46,784 nucleotides of DNA from Candidatus Accumulibacter necessarius (lineage in GTDB: Bacteria > Pseudomonadota > Gammaproteobacteria > Burkholderiales > Rhodocyclaceae). This document shows positions 1-9,431 of the stretch, one piece after another. Position 1 is the stretch's first letter; each line of letters begins with the position of its first letter. Where the stretch lies: the NCBI GenBank assembly GCA_017302435.1, contig JAFLDL010000038.1, positions 1-46,784 on the forward strand, written 5' to 3'. The position numbers and the translations under genes are program-made. Below the pieces are notes generated by a model. It saw only the letters and a list, made by a program, of their open reading frames with translations. It searched no databases and was not told the DNA's origin.

Positions 1-1067
<1,067 letters not shown>

Positions 1068-1127
1068 ATGAGCCGAAGCCACACGAATCCCTGAGCCGCG
1101 GCGGTGATGTTGTCGGATTGGGCGCGG

Positions 1128-1308
1128 CAAGGGGCAAGGCCGGGCACGCCAACACCGCGACCGACCCGGCACCGACCGAGATGTTCGAGACGGTGATCAA
1201 TCTCAGGCCCGAAGCCGAATGGCGCGCCGGCATGACCACCAACAAGCTGATTGCCGAGCTCGACCAAGCGCTGCGGTTCCCAGGTGTCCCCAACGCCTGG
1301 ACGATGCC
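1128..1308 (+). pseudogene. CusA/CzcA-type RND efflux pump, internal fragment
   Basis: About 60 residues match the periplasmic domain of heavy-metal RND pumps (GKAGHANTATDPAP, then an ETVINLRP-EAEWR segment, MTTNKLIAELD and FPGVPNAWTMP). Nothing before or after belongs to the family: upstream is an unrelated lead-in from the ATPase stop, downstream is transposase DNA. It is a relic of a pump gene that probably lay in the same copper cluster, cut at 1308 by the IS-derived segment. It makes no functional protein. Confidence 0.75.
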
Positions 1309-1860
1309 AAACAGATGGATGGGCCAACTGCTCCGCAGTTTCGGCCACCCCGCCTTGAAGCAAGGCAGAGACTCGCGTCAGTGCCGCCCGCGCTTGCGCG
1401 AAGTGAGCATGCAATCCGGTGAGCGTAACGGTGGTCTGCCCGGCATGCTCGGTCTTGCGCCCGACGGATGTCATGAGCCAGGGGCGGCTGGTGATGGCCT
1501 CGCGCCGAGCTTCCGGATGCGCCAGTCGAACGAACAGACTCCACCAGTTGTAGATCAGAGCCACGGCACGAGCAGCCAACTGACAGCGATGCAGGTCGTG
1601 CGTCGTATAGCCGCCCCAACCCCACTGATTCTTGAGTTCATCGAAGGCGGTCTCGGCATCCGCCCGATCCCGGTAGAGCTGACCGAGGCTGAGAATCTAG
1701 TAGTTGGTGTTGGTCACGAGAACGGCGTACTCGTGACCGGTGATCTCCTTCCCCCTTTTCCGGTTGGCCTCAATGAACGACAGCATCAACTGGTGAGCAC
1801 GGTCCACATTGGTGATGGATTTTCCTGAATGATCAAGCAGGGTGATGTTGCAGGGGGTGA
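1309..1860 (-). pseudogene. IS1380-type transposase remnant with in-frame stop
   Basis: Read on the minus strand, this encodes the C-terminal half of an IS1380-family transposase: EYAVLVTNTNY, a TAG stop at 1697-1699, then in the same frame ILSLGQLYRDRADAE, FDELKNQWGWGGYTTHDL, ALIYNWWSLFVRLAHP and EAITSRPWL. The YRDRADAE...FDELKNQWGW block is characteristic of the family. The N-terminal half is missing and the C-terminus ends without recognisable terminal repeats, so the element is immobile. It separates the copper genes from the Fic region. Confidence 0.75.
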
Positions 1861-1944
1861 CCCCCCTCAGGGAGCTTGAACAAACGCACCCATTGGGGGA
1901 GTCTATGGTTTCCACTCCAAGAGACCCTGCCAGGGTGCCATACC

Positions 1945-2142
1945 CTACTTCAGAATCCCCTGTTTTTCGATGGTTGTTGCGCGTTGACGCGGAGCTGGCG
2001 GGCGAGGCGCGCGGGGCAGGATGTGCGTGCGGCGGCCTTCTGCGCCGCGCCGACTATCCACGAAAGCCGCGAGGGTGCCCGCCGGACGTGCGCGCCGATA
2101 CTCGGGGCCAAGTTCGTCGCTTTCCGACTTAGTCGTCTTCAT
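1945..2142 (-). CDS. Small antitoxin-like ORF, probably degenerate
   Basis: A 65-residue frame starts with MKTTKSESDELGPEYRR, preceded by a good ribosome binding site (GGAAAGGGG). This opening resembles small conserved antitoxin-like proteins that begin MKTTK...LRPEY. After residue 17 the sequence becomes Arg/Pro/Ala-rich and does not look like that family, so the rest may be out of frame or replaced. No toxin partner is visible next to it. The gene is listed because its start is well supported, not because function can be assigned. Confidence 0.3.
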   Translation of the reverse strand: MKTTKSESDELGPEYRRARPAGTLAAFVDSRRGAEGRRTHILPRAPRPPAPRQRATTIEKQGILK

Positions 2143-2270
2143 ATATTCCCCTTTCCATCCGCATCGCAAATCGCGCGCTGATAATCCGAATCACGTCGCC
2201 ACGTTCCGCTTGCGAAACTCTTAGGAGGAAGCGTCTGGAACGGATGCAGGCTGCGGCGGGGCAAGTCTGT

Positions 2271-2399
2271 TCATAAGTCGAGGCGGTTCATGTCCCGAAT
2301 TATCCGGGCCTTGATTGTGCTTCCAAGGTCTTCGGCAAGGATCTCGGCGAGATGGAAAAGCTGGTTAAGGAAATCGACGTCGCTGCCATCTCTATTCAT
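2271..2399 (-). CDS. 42-residue ORF overlapping the 3' end of fic
   Basis: The ATG at 2399 lies inside the last codons of the Fic gene and the two frames overlap by eight bases, which suggests translational coupling. The product is short and acidic (starting MNRDGSDVDFLNQLFHLAEI) with a predicted amphipathic helix and a basic C-terminus. No family is recognised. It could be a small partner of the Fic protein, or a chance frame; a compact overlap and ordinary amino acid content favour a real gene only moderately. Confidence 0.4.
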   Translation of the reverse strand: MNRDGSDVDFLNQLFHLAEILAEDLGSTIKARIIRDMNRLDL

Positions 2400-3531
2400 G
2401 CTCGCTCCCGGTTGGATGCTCATCCAACACGTAGTTTGTGCTGCGGCCACCCGCATGCGACTTCCGCAGCACGCCCAGCGCCAGCAGGTCGTTGATGTCG
2501 CGCAAGGCAGTGTCCGACGAGCACTTGGCAATGGCCGCCCACTTGCTGCTGGTGAGTTTGCCGTCGAAGCCATCAAGCAGCTTGTTGAGCAACTTCACCT
2601 GCCGCTCATTCAATGGCGTGGTCGCCCAGTGCTGCCAGAACCGCGCCTTGGCCAGTACGGCGTCGAGCGTGTGCTGTGCCTGATCGACGGCGCGATGGAG
2701 CGTGTCGAGGAACCATCCGAGCCACTCGGTGACATCCAGCGACTTTTTCTGGGTTCGCTCCAGGATATCGTAGTAGGCCTTGCGCTCCCGCTGGATCTGC
2801 GCCGACAAACTGTAGAGCCGCTGGGGACTGCCATCGGCACGGGCCAGCAGGAGATCGCCGATGGCCCGGGCAATCCGGCCATTGGCGTCGTCGAACGGAT
2901 GCAGAGTAACGAACCACAGGTGGCCGAGGCCCGCCTTGAGCAGCGGCGGTTCGTTCGCTGGACCATTCAGCCAGTCGAGGAAGTGGCTGATTTCGGCTTC
3001 AAGACGATCGGCGGGCGGCGCTTCAAAATACACCCGCTGCCGACCGATGGGGCCGGACACCACTTGCATCGGACCATTGGCATCGTCGCGCCAGCCGCCG
3101 ACCTTGATCATGGCAAGGCCAGAATATCCGGTGGGAAACAATGCGGCATGCCAGCCGAACAACCGCTCCCGCGACACCGACGCATCGCAGTTGGCAGTGG
3201 CGTCGAGCACCATCTCGACCACGCCTTCGACGTGGCGATCCACGGGGGCGAGCGCGCCAATGTCTACGCCCAGCTTGCGGGCGATGCTTGATCGCACGGA
3301 TTCGACATTGAGCTGCTCGCCCTCGATCTCGCTGGTCTTGACCACATCCTCGGTAAGCGCGGCCAAGCTTGCCTGATCGCGCAGCGCCATGCCCACGTCC
3401 GCCAGACGCCCCAGCAAGAGCCCTTGGGCACGACTCACCTCTGCCATGGGCCCTGCGAGTGCCGCCAGGTCGAAGTGCCAGTTTGGCCAGTCACCGGCCT
3501 GCCAGATGTATTTGTAATCTCCGCTATTCAT
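2392..3531 (-). CDS. Class II Fic-domain protein (AMPylator-type) with C-terminal winged helix
   Basis: 379 residues. The Fic active-site loop is HPFDDANGR at residues 211-219, with the catalytic His followed by the phosphate-binding DxNGR. Upstream, TSEIEG at 66-71 fits the class II inhibitory motif (S/T)xxxE(G/N), so the enzyme should be autoinhibited by the Glu that blocks productive ATP binding. The first ~90 residues match the DUF4172-like N-terminal domain of this subfamily. The last ~70 residues read as a winged helix-turn-helix (KWAAIAKCSSDTALRDINDL), suggesting DNA binding. Such proteins transfer AMP to hydroxyl side chains of targets; the target here is unknown. The start ATG lies within an inverted repeat (3529-3561), which points to autoregulation. 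Confidence 0.9.
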   Translation of the reverse strand: MNSGDYKYIWQAGDWPNWHFDLAALAGPMAEVSRAQGLLLGRLADVGMALRDQASLAALTEDVVKTSEIEGEQLNVESVRSSIARKLGVDIGALAPVDRHVEGVVEMVLDATANCDASVSRERLFGWHAALFPTGYSGLAMIKVGGWRDDANGPMQVVSGPIGRQRVYFEAPPADRLEAEISHFLDWLNGPANEPPLLKAGLGHLWFVTLHPFDDANGRIARAIGDLLLARADGSPQRLYSLSAQIQRERKAYYDILERTQKKSLDVTEWLGWFLDTLHRAVDQAQHTLDAVLAKARFWQHWATTPLNERQVKLLNKLLDGFDGKLTSSKWAAIAKCSSDTALRDINDLLALGVLRKSHAGGRSTNYVLDEHPTGSEHE

Positions 3532-3614
3532 GCGGAGATTATGAACAGCATTCTCCGCATGCGCAAGTTATTCACCGCATATTGTGCGGCGATATATATC
3601 GCCATTCGCCGCAC
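3517..3614 (-). promoter_or_regulatory. Fic promoter/operator with nested palindromes
   Basis: Three inverted structures cluster at and before the fic start codon. CATGCGGAGA (3529-3538) pairs with TCTCCGCATG (3552-3561), ten perfect base pairs spanning the ATG. A third TCTCCGC copy sits at 3518-3524. Farther upstream GTGCGGCGA (3584-3592) pairs with TCGCCGCAC (3606-3614), and within it 3588-3603 is a perfect 16-bp palindrome around ATATAT. Since Fic ends in a winged helix, these are plausible operator sites for autoregulation; that is inference. Confidence 0.6.
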
Positions 3615-3778
3615 GATGGGCTGTCCCCTCTGAATTGGGTGTAAATGGGCGTACTCTTGGTTGGAGCAACGGACACGGATTCGATTCCGGTTTCGGGAAT
3701 TGAACTGGCCCCAGAAAGCAGACGCAGTTTGATGCCCGTTCCCGGCGACCAGCATGACCAGAAAACCTGCTTGCAGAT
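3615..3778. other. Non-coding stretch before the phage remnant
   Basis: No gene recognised. Short frames exist on both strands but none has a ribosome binding site or a recognisable product. The sequence may include scraps of mobile DNA. Confidence 0.4.
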
Positions 3779-4045
3779 CTACAATCCGGCAGGCTTTTCG
3801 ATTGAGTTCGCAATGGTTCGCAACACCCCGCAGCGCTTCGATTCCCTACTTTCAGTAGTCGTTGGGTGCGAGGCGCTGCCGCACCACCAATATCGAAACC
3901 CCAACCGTTCTCGGTCGGGGTTTCTTCTTGCCTGATCGCGCCGGTTTCCGGGTACTCGTGCGGGTTCCTGCGAACGACTGAGCTTGCGCGCGAACCCCTC
4001 GAAGCGCTTGGCCAGCTTGATGGCCGCTGTTGGCACTTCGATCAT
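3779..4045 (-). pseudogene. Phage lysozyme/endolysin, N-terminal fragment
   Basis: The frame opens MIEVPTAAIKLAKRFEGF, the typical start of T4-type phage lysozymes in which the Glu of RFEGF is the catalytic acid. After about 20 residues the similarity ends and the sequence runs through the hairpin at 3895-3924, so the remainder of the enzyme is lost. Its ATG overlaps the stop of the holin-like gene (ATGA), the normal lysis-cassette arrangement. It is a prophage relic without activity. Confidence 0.6.
3895..3930 (+). terminator. Strong GC-rich hairpin resembling an intrinsic terminator
   Basis: GAAACCCC (3895-3902) and ACCG (3904-3907) pair with CGGT (3912-3915) and GGGGTTTC (3917-3924) around a TTCT loop, with one A/C mismatch. 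It is followed on the plus strand by TTCTT. The shape is that of a Rho-independent terminator, although the T-tract is weak and no plus-strand gene is recognised upstream. Confidence 0.55.
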
Positions 4046-4269
4046 GGCCGCTCCTCATCGAACACGCGCCCGAGGAACCAGAAATTCAGCGCCCCGGCCC
4101 ACTGCACCTGATCGGCCTCCGTCCAGGCGTGCAGGATGGCAGTGCCCCAGCCAGCGCCAGTGGTTGCGGCCGTCGCGAACGCGGCCGTCTTGGCCGCGTA
4201 GTACAAGGCCATGAACCAGTAGGTGATGACTGGGCGAACGCTGCAGGACATTGCGTCGGCCCAGCGCAC
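4042..4269 (-). pseudogene. Phage holin-like protein, probably N-terminally truncated
   Basis: The 75 residues resemble the C-terminal part of putative three-helix phage holins: RPVITYWFMALYYAAKT, an alanine-rich helix, then TEADQVQWAGALNFWFLG and a charged end RVFDEERP. Full-length members are longer, and the sequence before the chosen start does not continue the family. The stop codon overlaps the lysozyme start by four bases. The two together are the remnant of a phage lysis module read on the minus strand. Confidence 0.6.
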
Positions 4270-4303
4270 GCCGGTTTTCTCGCCCTGAGTGCGGACCAGT
4301 CTT

Positions 4304-4352
4304 GCAGTCTTGGGGTCACTTGCAGTCTTGGGGTCACAGTCTTGGGGTCAGG
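4304..4352 (+). repeat. Three tandem copies of a 14-17 bp unit at a MITE edge
   Basis: The unit CAGTCTTGGGGTCA (first copy preceded by G, second by TG) occurs in tandem at about 4304-4320, 4321-4337 and, lacking its first base, 4338-4352. The last copy runs into the left terminal repeat of the element at 4344-4471, so the array is a serial duplication of its end plus flank. Confidence 0.75.
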
Positions 4353-4471
4353 TCTTTCTTCTTTCCCGTGATGGAGCAAGAACATGCAGCTCATTCGCTC
4401 TCAGCCCAACCCGAGGCAAATAGCAAGACCGCGCTGATGGTTCTCCGAGGAAAAAAGAAAGATCTGACCCC
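4344..4471. mobile_element. 128-bp MITE-like element with 23-bp terminal inverted repeats
   Basis: The left end 4344-4366 (starting GGGGTCAGGTCTTTC) and the right end 4449-4471 (ending GATCTGACCCC) are inverted copies matching at 21 of 23 positions. The interior of about 80 bases has no coding potential. This is the structure of a non-autonomous miniature element mobilised in trans. No clear target-site duplication was identified because the left flank is rearranged by the tandem repeat. Confidence 0.7.
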
Positions 4472-5005
4472 ATGCTGCCTGAGAGGCGTGACCATCTGAT
4501 ACCTGGAATCCTGCGGGCAGACAATCCATCTCAGCCAACGGCCAGTTTGGTGATTGGACAGGATCTCAGTCTGTAGTCGGTTTTGGTGCTCTTTTCCGTG
4601 GGGCCGAAGAAGGCAAAGACGGCAAGCAGTCAAATAGGCGTTCTGCATAGACGAACCCCATTCGTCTGACCGCGCCCTGATCGAAATACAGCAGCCAAGC
4701 GGCAAGTAGCGCCAGCGAAATGAGCAGGGTCAAGCCTGCGGCGAGCCCCCGAACAGCACAATGCACAGGGTCAAGACGGGCATGGAGGTAGACATCGAAC
4801 CCCCTCGCCTGCTGAGCGCGATGCACCCGCATTTCGTCAACTCTGGGGTCGACCAGGACAGATCGCCAACGACCTCTTCCGGCGACCACAGCCCGAGGCG
4901 CTGAAAGCCATGCCGCTCGGTGCCCCCCGGGATCTTGTGCCGGACCAGGGCGTTCGGGTACATACTGGCGGCCAGCCGCACGATACTGCCGCCCGCCACC
5001 TCCGG
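4472..5005. other. Stretch without a recognised gene
   Basis: Several minus-strand frames of 75-105 codons exist. One (about 4820-4999) contains a protein-like stretch, SMYPNALVRHKIPGG and LGLWSPEEVVGD, and another (about 4600-4750) has a hydrophobic segment LTLLISLALLAAWLLYF. Neither could be assigned to a family and they are in different frames, so the region may be an old gene broken by frameshifts. Confidence 0.35.
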
Positions 5006-6922
5006 TCAGCTCTCGAGCGCTTCCCAGCGCTCGAGCAGGGCCAGCAGCTGGTCATCGATTTCGCCCAGGCGCGCCGACAGCCTCTGGGCTTCCTGAGGCT
5101 CCGCCTGGTACAAGGCCGGATCGGCCAGGCGTTCGGCAATCACCTTCTGTTCCGCTTCGAGGGCCGTGATGCGCTGCGGCAGTTCGGCCAGCTCGTGCGT
5201 CTCCTTCCACGACAGCTTGCCGCCCACAGTCGCTTTCTGCCGACCCGGCTTTGCCGCCTCTGCCGGGCGCTGGTCACCACGCTTGCCTGCGCCCGCTGGT
5301 GGCGTTTCTTCCTTGCGCCGAGCGGCCTGATAGTCGGCCCAGTCCTGATAGCCGCCGGCGTATTCGCGCCAGCAGCCGTCGCCTTCGGCAGCAATCGTCT
5401 GGGTCACGACGTTGTCGATGAAGGCGCGGTCGTGGCTGACAAGGAACAGCGTACCGCTGTAATCCTGCAGCAGTTCCTCGAGTAGCTCGAGCGTCTCGAT
5501 GTCGAGGTCGTTGGTCGGCTCGTCAAGCACCAGCACGTTGGCCGGGCGCGCCAGCAGGCGCGCCAGCAGCAGGCGGTTGCGCTCACCGCCGGACAGCGAA
5601 CTGACCAGCGAACGCGCGCGCTGCGGGGCAAACAGGAAATCACCGAGGTAACTGATCACGTGCTTCTTCTGGCTGCCGATCTCGACGAAATCCGATCCCG
5701 GCGAGATGACATCGATCAGCGTCGCCTGTTCATCGAGTTGGCTCCGGAACTGGTCGAAATAGGCGACCTGTACCTTGGTCCCGAGCGCCACCCTGCCCTT
5801 GTCCGGCGCCAGTTCACCGAGGATCAGGCGGAGCAGCGTCGTCTTGCCGGCACCGTTGGCGCCGATGATGCCGATCTTGTCCCCGCGCTGGATACGACAG
5901 GAGAAGTCGCGCACCACGACCTTGTCGCCGAAACACTTGCTGACGTTCTCCAGCGAGGCCACCACCTTGCCGCTTCGGTCGCCGGCATCGACCGCCAGCT
6001 CGACCTTTCCCTGTCGCTCCCGCCTTGCCGCCCGCTCCCGGCGCAGACGTTCGAGCCGCAGCACGCGGCCCTCGTTGCGTGTCCGGCGGGCCTTGATTCC
6101 CTGCCTGATCCACACTTCCTCCTGGGCGAGAAACTTGTCCGAACGGGCGTTATTCAGGGCCTCGTCGTGCAGCATCGCCTCCTTGCGGGCCTGATACTCG
6201 CTGAAGCTGCCCGGACAGGAAAGCAGGCTGCCGCGGTCCAGTTCGACGATGCGGGTGGCGACGCGTTCGAGAAAGCGGCGATCGTGGGTGATGAACACCA
6301 GCGTCACGCCCGAGCTGACGAGCATCTCTTCCAGCCACTCGATGGCTGCGACATCAAGGTGGTTGGTCGGCTCGTCGAGCAGCAACAGCTCGGGTGAAAT
6401 CGCCAGTGCCTGGGCCAGCGCGAGGCGCTTCTTCTGGCCGCCCGACAGGGTGCCGACCAGGCTGTCGGCATCGAGCGAGAAGCGCTGAATGACGCGCTCG
6501 GCCTGCGCCTCGAACGACCACGCCTGCCGCGATTCGAGTTCCGTCTGCAACGCGTGCATGCGCTCAAGCAGTCTTTCCTGCTCGGCACCGGGCTCCCCGA
6601 GTGCGTGCGACACCGCATGGTACTCGGCCAGCAAGGCCGACAACTCGCCCATGCCAGCCACGACAGCCTCGAAAACCGTCAGATCGGGGTCAAACGGCGG
6701 CTCCTGGGGAACGTAACCGATGCGCAGGCCCGGCTGCAGCCAGACCTTGCCATCGTCGAGCCCACCACAACCGGCGAGCGCGCTCAATAGCGAGGACTTG
6801 CCGGTGCCGTTGCGGCCGATCAGCGCCACCCTTTCGCCAGCGTCGAGCTGGAAATCCGCATGGTCAAGCAGCGGCACGTGGCCAAAAGCCAGCGAGGCGT
6901 CAGAGAGAATCAGGTACGGCAT
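5006..6922 (-). CDS. uup: ABC-F family ATPase Uup
   Basis: 638 residues with two ABC domains and no membrane segments. Domain 1 has Walker A GRNGTGKSS, signature LSGGQKKRLALAQAL and Walker B LLLLDEPTNHLD; domain 2 has GANGAGKTT, LSGGERNRLLLARLL and VLVLDEPTNDLD. The linker is Arg-rich, as in ABC-F proteins that contact the ribosome, and the last ~90 residues form the coiled-coil extension typical of Uup. Uup affects branch migration, transposon excision and ribosome function in E. coli. The ATG at 6922 (MPYLILSDASLAFGH) is chosen over an upstream ATG because it matches the family start. Confidence 0.95.
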   Translation of the reverse strand: MPYLILSDASLAFGHVPLLDHADFQLDAGERVALIGRNGTGKSSLLSALAGCGGLDDGKVWLQPGLRIGYVPQEPPFDPDLTVFEAVVAGMGELSALLAEYHAVSHALGEPGAEQERLLERMHALQTELESRQAWSFEAQAERVIQRFSLDADSLVGTLSGGQKKRLALAQALAISPELLLLDEPTNHLDVAAIEWLEEMLVSSGVTLVFITHDRRFLERVATRIVELDRGSLLSCPGSFSEYQARKEAMLHDEALNNARSDKFLAQEEVWIRQGIKARRTRNEGRVLRLERLRRERAARRERQGKVELAVDAGDRSGKVVASLENVSKCFGDKVVVRDFSCRIQRGDKIGIIGANGAGKTTLLRLILGELAPDKGRVALGTKVQVAYFDQFRSQLDEQATLIDVISPGSDFVEIGSQKKHVISYLGDFLFAPQRARSLVSSLSGGERNRLLLARLLARPANVLVLDEPTNDLDIETLELLEELLQDYSGTLFLVSHDRAFIDNVVTQTIAAEGDGCWREYAGGYQDWADYQAARRKEETPPAGAGKRGDQRPAEAAKPGRQKATVGGKLSWKETHELAELPQRITALEAEQKVIAERLADPALYQAEPQEAQRLSARLGEIDDQLLALLERWEALES

Positions 6923-7132
6923 GGGCGTTGTCGCTTCCGTGGAGGTGGGTAACGTCGACGGCTGCACGCGCCGCGAGCGCCGGCCGCTGCTTGCCTGCGG
7001 CCGCAGGGCGCGATTCTACCGCGGCTGGCGAAGCGCCAGAGGCCCAATGCGAGAGCATCGGAGCGATGGCCGCGGGTTACCAGGCAAATGCCGAGGCGAA
7101 TGCCCGGGCAGCGCCGTCTCAGCCGCGTTGAA

Positions 7133-7162
7133 TTGGCGCAATTCGGGGGCAGCGGCTACAAT
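7133..7162 (+). promoter_or_regulatory. Sigma-70 promoter for tRNA-Arg
   Basis: TTGGCG (7133-7138) and TACAAT (7157-7162) are separated by 18 bases and lie just upstream of the tRNA. The GC-rich run after the -10 box is typical of stable-RNA promoters. Confidence 0.65.
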
Positions 7163-7172
7163 ACGCGCCCGA

Positions 7173-7244
7173 CTCCTCGTAGCACAATGGACAGTGCACA
7201 CGCCTCCTAAGCGTGGGATACAGGTTCGATTCCTGTCGAGGGGA
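7173..7244 (+). tRNA. tRNA-Arg (anticodon CCT)
   Basis: A full cloverleaf folds: acceptor CTCCTCG (7173-7179) with CGAGGGG (7237-7243), including one T/G pair; D-stem GCAC/GTGC; anticodon stem CACGC/GCGTG around loop CTCCTAA, giving anticodon CCT; T-stem ACAGG/CCTGT with loop TTCGATT. The discriminator is A and CCA is not encoded, so it must be added by the nucleotidyltransferase. It reads the rare AGG arginine codon. Confidence 0.93.
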
Positions 7245-7596
7245 CTTTCCGGGAGTCCGGCAGGGTCCGCCGCAATCCAAAACCCCAATGTATTCAGATG
7301 ATCGGCCTTTCCTTCCCACTCACGGCCAAAGCCGACAAAGCGCCGTGTAGGCACCAGCCGCTTTTGCGGAACTGGATTGTTCTTTCACAAAAACAGATGC
7401 TTAAAGCGTAGTTGCGTCTACTGGCTAGAGGAAGATCCGTCGGTGAGCGGCCTCGTGGAAGTGACGGGCGTGGCCCCAGTTTCACGATGGCGGATGTCGC
7501 GCTGGAATCGGCCCAGGGCGCGTCCCAGCTTGCCAAGGGAAGAAAAGGCAATTCCTGGACTCTTGGCAGTAGACTGACTCTTTGTCCGCTGAGTTG
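7245..7596. other. tRNA to tag spacer
   Basis: No gene recognised. Only unsupported short frames are present and no clear terminator for the tRNA was found. Confidence 0.5.
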
Positions 7597-8178
7597 ATGT
7601 CGATGGAACGTTGCCCTTGGTGCGAAGGTTTTGACCTTTACCGTGAATACCATGATTCCGAATGGGGCGTACCGCTCTACGATGATCGGTCGCTTTTTGA
7701 GTTGCTGATCCTGGAAGGAGCGCAGGCCGGTTTGTCTTGGGCGACGATCCTGAAAAAAAGAGAAAACTATCGGCGTGCTTTCGATGGTTTCGATCCTGTC
7801 AAGATTGCCGAGTATGACGACGCAAGAGTTGCAGCACTGTTGGCAGATTCGGGGATCGTCCGAAATCGCGCCAAGGTTGCCGCAGCCATCCAGAACGCCA
7901 AAGCGTACCTGGCTCTCACAGACGATGGACAGTCGTTCAGCGCTTTTCTTTGGCGCTTCGTTGATGACTTACCGATTCAGAATCAATGGACTTCAATGGC
8001 AGAGGTACCGGCCAGGACGACACGGTCGGACGCTATGAGTAAGGCTTTGGGTCGAGCCGGGTTCAAGTTCGTTGGTTCGACGATTTGCTATGCGTTAATG
8101 CAGTCGGCTGGCATGGTTAACGACCATCTGACCACGTGCCCGCGTCACGGAGAAGTCAAAGGTCGCTTGCGCAGGTGA
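7597..8178 (+). CDS. tag: DNA-3-methyladenine glycosylase I
   Basis: 193 residues covering the whole Tag family. The zinc site is visible as Cys in ERCPW, His in EYHDSEWG, and the His and Cys of NDHLTTCPRH. The LILEGAQAGLSW segment carries the helix that faces the lesion. The enzyme excises 3-methyladenine from alkylated DNA in base excision repair. ATG at 7597 is chosen; the next in-frame ATG at 7603 is equally possible and there is no strong ribosome binding site for either. It stands alone between the tRNA and a phage fragment. Confidence 0.95.
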   Translation: MSMERCPWCEGFDLYREYHDSEWGVPLYDDRSLFELLILEGAQAGLSWATILKKRENYRRAFDGFDPVKIAEYDDARVAALLADSGIVRNRAKVAAAIQNAKAYLALTDDGQSFSAFLWRFVDDLPIQNQWTSMAEVPARTTRSDAMSKALGRAGFKFVGSTICYALMQSAGMVNDHLTTCPRHGEVKGRLRR

Positions 8179-8254
8179 TTCTTCCTGTCACTCGCGCGAA
8201 CAGCTTGGCTGACTGTTCATAGGCCAAGGCCGCTGTTCATGGTTTGCTACCTGC

Positions 8255-8446
8255 GTGGCAGGCTGCGCCCTGCTCGCCACCATCCAGGTCATCTTGATGA
8301 CGCCGCCGCGCTCGACGCGCGAGTGGGCTGTCGGACTGATCAGCACCGTGGTCACCGCGATCGGTGGCGTGGCCATTGCGGTCCAGTACTTCCGGTTGCA
8401 GGAATGGGTGGATTCGGTGACCTGTCTCATGGCAATGGGCGGCTTG
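8255..8446 (+). pseudogene. Second phage holin-like membrane protein fragment
   Basis: The translation ALLATIQVILMTPPRSTREW, then VGLISTVVTAIGGVAIAVQY and FRLQEWVDSVTCLMAMGGLI, has three hydrophobic segments and resembles a class of phage holins with a TPPRS-EWAVGLIST core. Similarity stops near 8446, where the frame turns into Arg-rich sequence. It is a remnant unlinked to the lysis remnant at 3.8-4.3 kb and on the opposite strand. Confidence 0.5.
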
Positions 8447-9022
8447 ATCTGTGACTGTCGAGCGAGGGCGCTCGGTCTTCAACGTCATCGAGAAGAAGCG
8501 GGATGCCAGAATAGAAGATGTCGCCGGGCGGCGAAGGAGGTGCGGTGATGGATGCGCGACACTTCGTCGCGTTGATAGCGGTATAGGCGCAGTTGCGCCA
8601 AAACGACCGGTGTGACGGCGACAGGCGAAACTGCGCAAACCGCTACTGGGCCTTGCACCGTATCACTTCTGCGGCAAGCAAGACGAATTGCTCTTTGGTC
8701 TCATGCTGAACAAAGGGGCCACCGAATATCGTGCGATGCTCGAATCAGGAACAATCTCAGCACGGTAGCGAACCAGGGCTCCGCTCTTAGTTTCCGACAG
8801 CGCCATTTCACTTTCAAACCGCTTTGCATTTCCTGTGAGTTGTATGGCGAGAATCCGTTTCATTGGCTCAAGCTGTATTTCTCTCACGGAGGCAGATGAG
8901 TGAGGCCTGGCTAGGCGCGAGTGCTGATGTCCCAGCCGGGAGATGGACGGTTCGGGTCCTTTTTTGGCCACCGTCACCCGTTCCCTCTCGGGGGCTACCC
9001 ATTACAGCCACGGCGCGCACTG
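8447..9022. other. Region without recognised genes
   Basis: Frames of up to about 100 codons occur on both strands, but none shows family features or a convincing start. GC content is somewhat lower than around it. It may be decayed phage DNA continuing from the holin fragment. Confidence 0.4.
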
Positions 9023-9373
9023 CTAGGGAATGGCCTCCTGTGACTTGCGCTGTTCGACTTCAGCCCAAAGGGCTTTGCCAAACGCCTTCCAGGCTGGGCC
9101 TCCGTGGCATTCGAATCCCACACCAGCACATTCCTCCATCGTCTTGAGCATGATGCCGGCAAGACCGAACAGATCAACCTTAGCCATGAGCTTGCGGTCG
9201 ATAGGGCTGGAAGCGGAAAGTTTGATCTCGGCAGCGGACTGGTCAAGCGCTTCCTTTGCCAGAGCACGCACCTGGACGTCATTCGTCCAGTCGATACCGA
9301 GAACAATTCCCTTCCGCTCAATTTCTAGCTCAATCTCCTTTGCCTCTTCAACGTAGTTCTCAAAACCGGCCAT
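9023..9373 (-). CDS. Conserved small soluble hypothetical protein
   Basis: 116 residues starting MAGFENYVEEAKEIELEIER with a clear ribosome binding site (AAGGAG) eight bases upstream. The protein is rich in Glu, Lys and Ala, is predicted mainly helical and has two cysteines around residues 82-89. No signal peptide or membrane segment is seen. The family is not recognised by function. It diverges from the fluoride operon that starts 60 bases away on the other strand. Confidence 0.7.
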   Translation of the reverse strand: MAGFENYVEEAKEIELEIERKGIVLGIDWTNDVQVRALAKEALDQSAAEIKLSASSPIDRKLMAKVDLFGLAGIMLKTMEECAGVGFECHGGPAWKAFGKALWAEVEQRKSQEAIP

Positions 9374-9431
9374 CGTGTTCTCCTTCGCCCGTAGTACTCG
9401 ACTCTAGCAGGATAGAGGATAGTCCAGGTTA

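Noticed and set aside
3826-3872. T-loop-like TTCGATTCC suggesting a tRNA remnant
   Set aside because: No acceptor, D or anticodon stems could be folded around it.
8612-8977. Short frames on both strands of about 95-105 codons
   Set aside because: No ribosome binding sites and no recognisable protein segments; overlapping each other on opposite strands.
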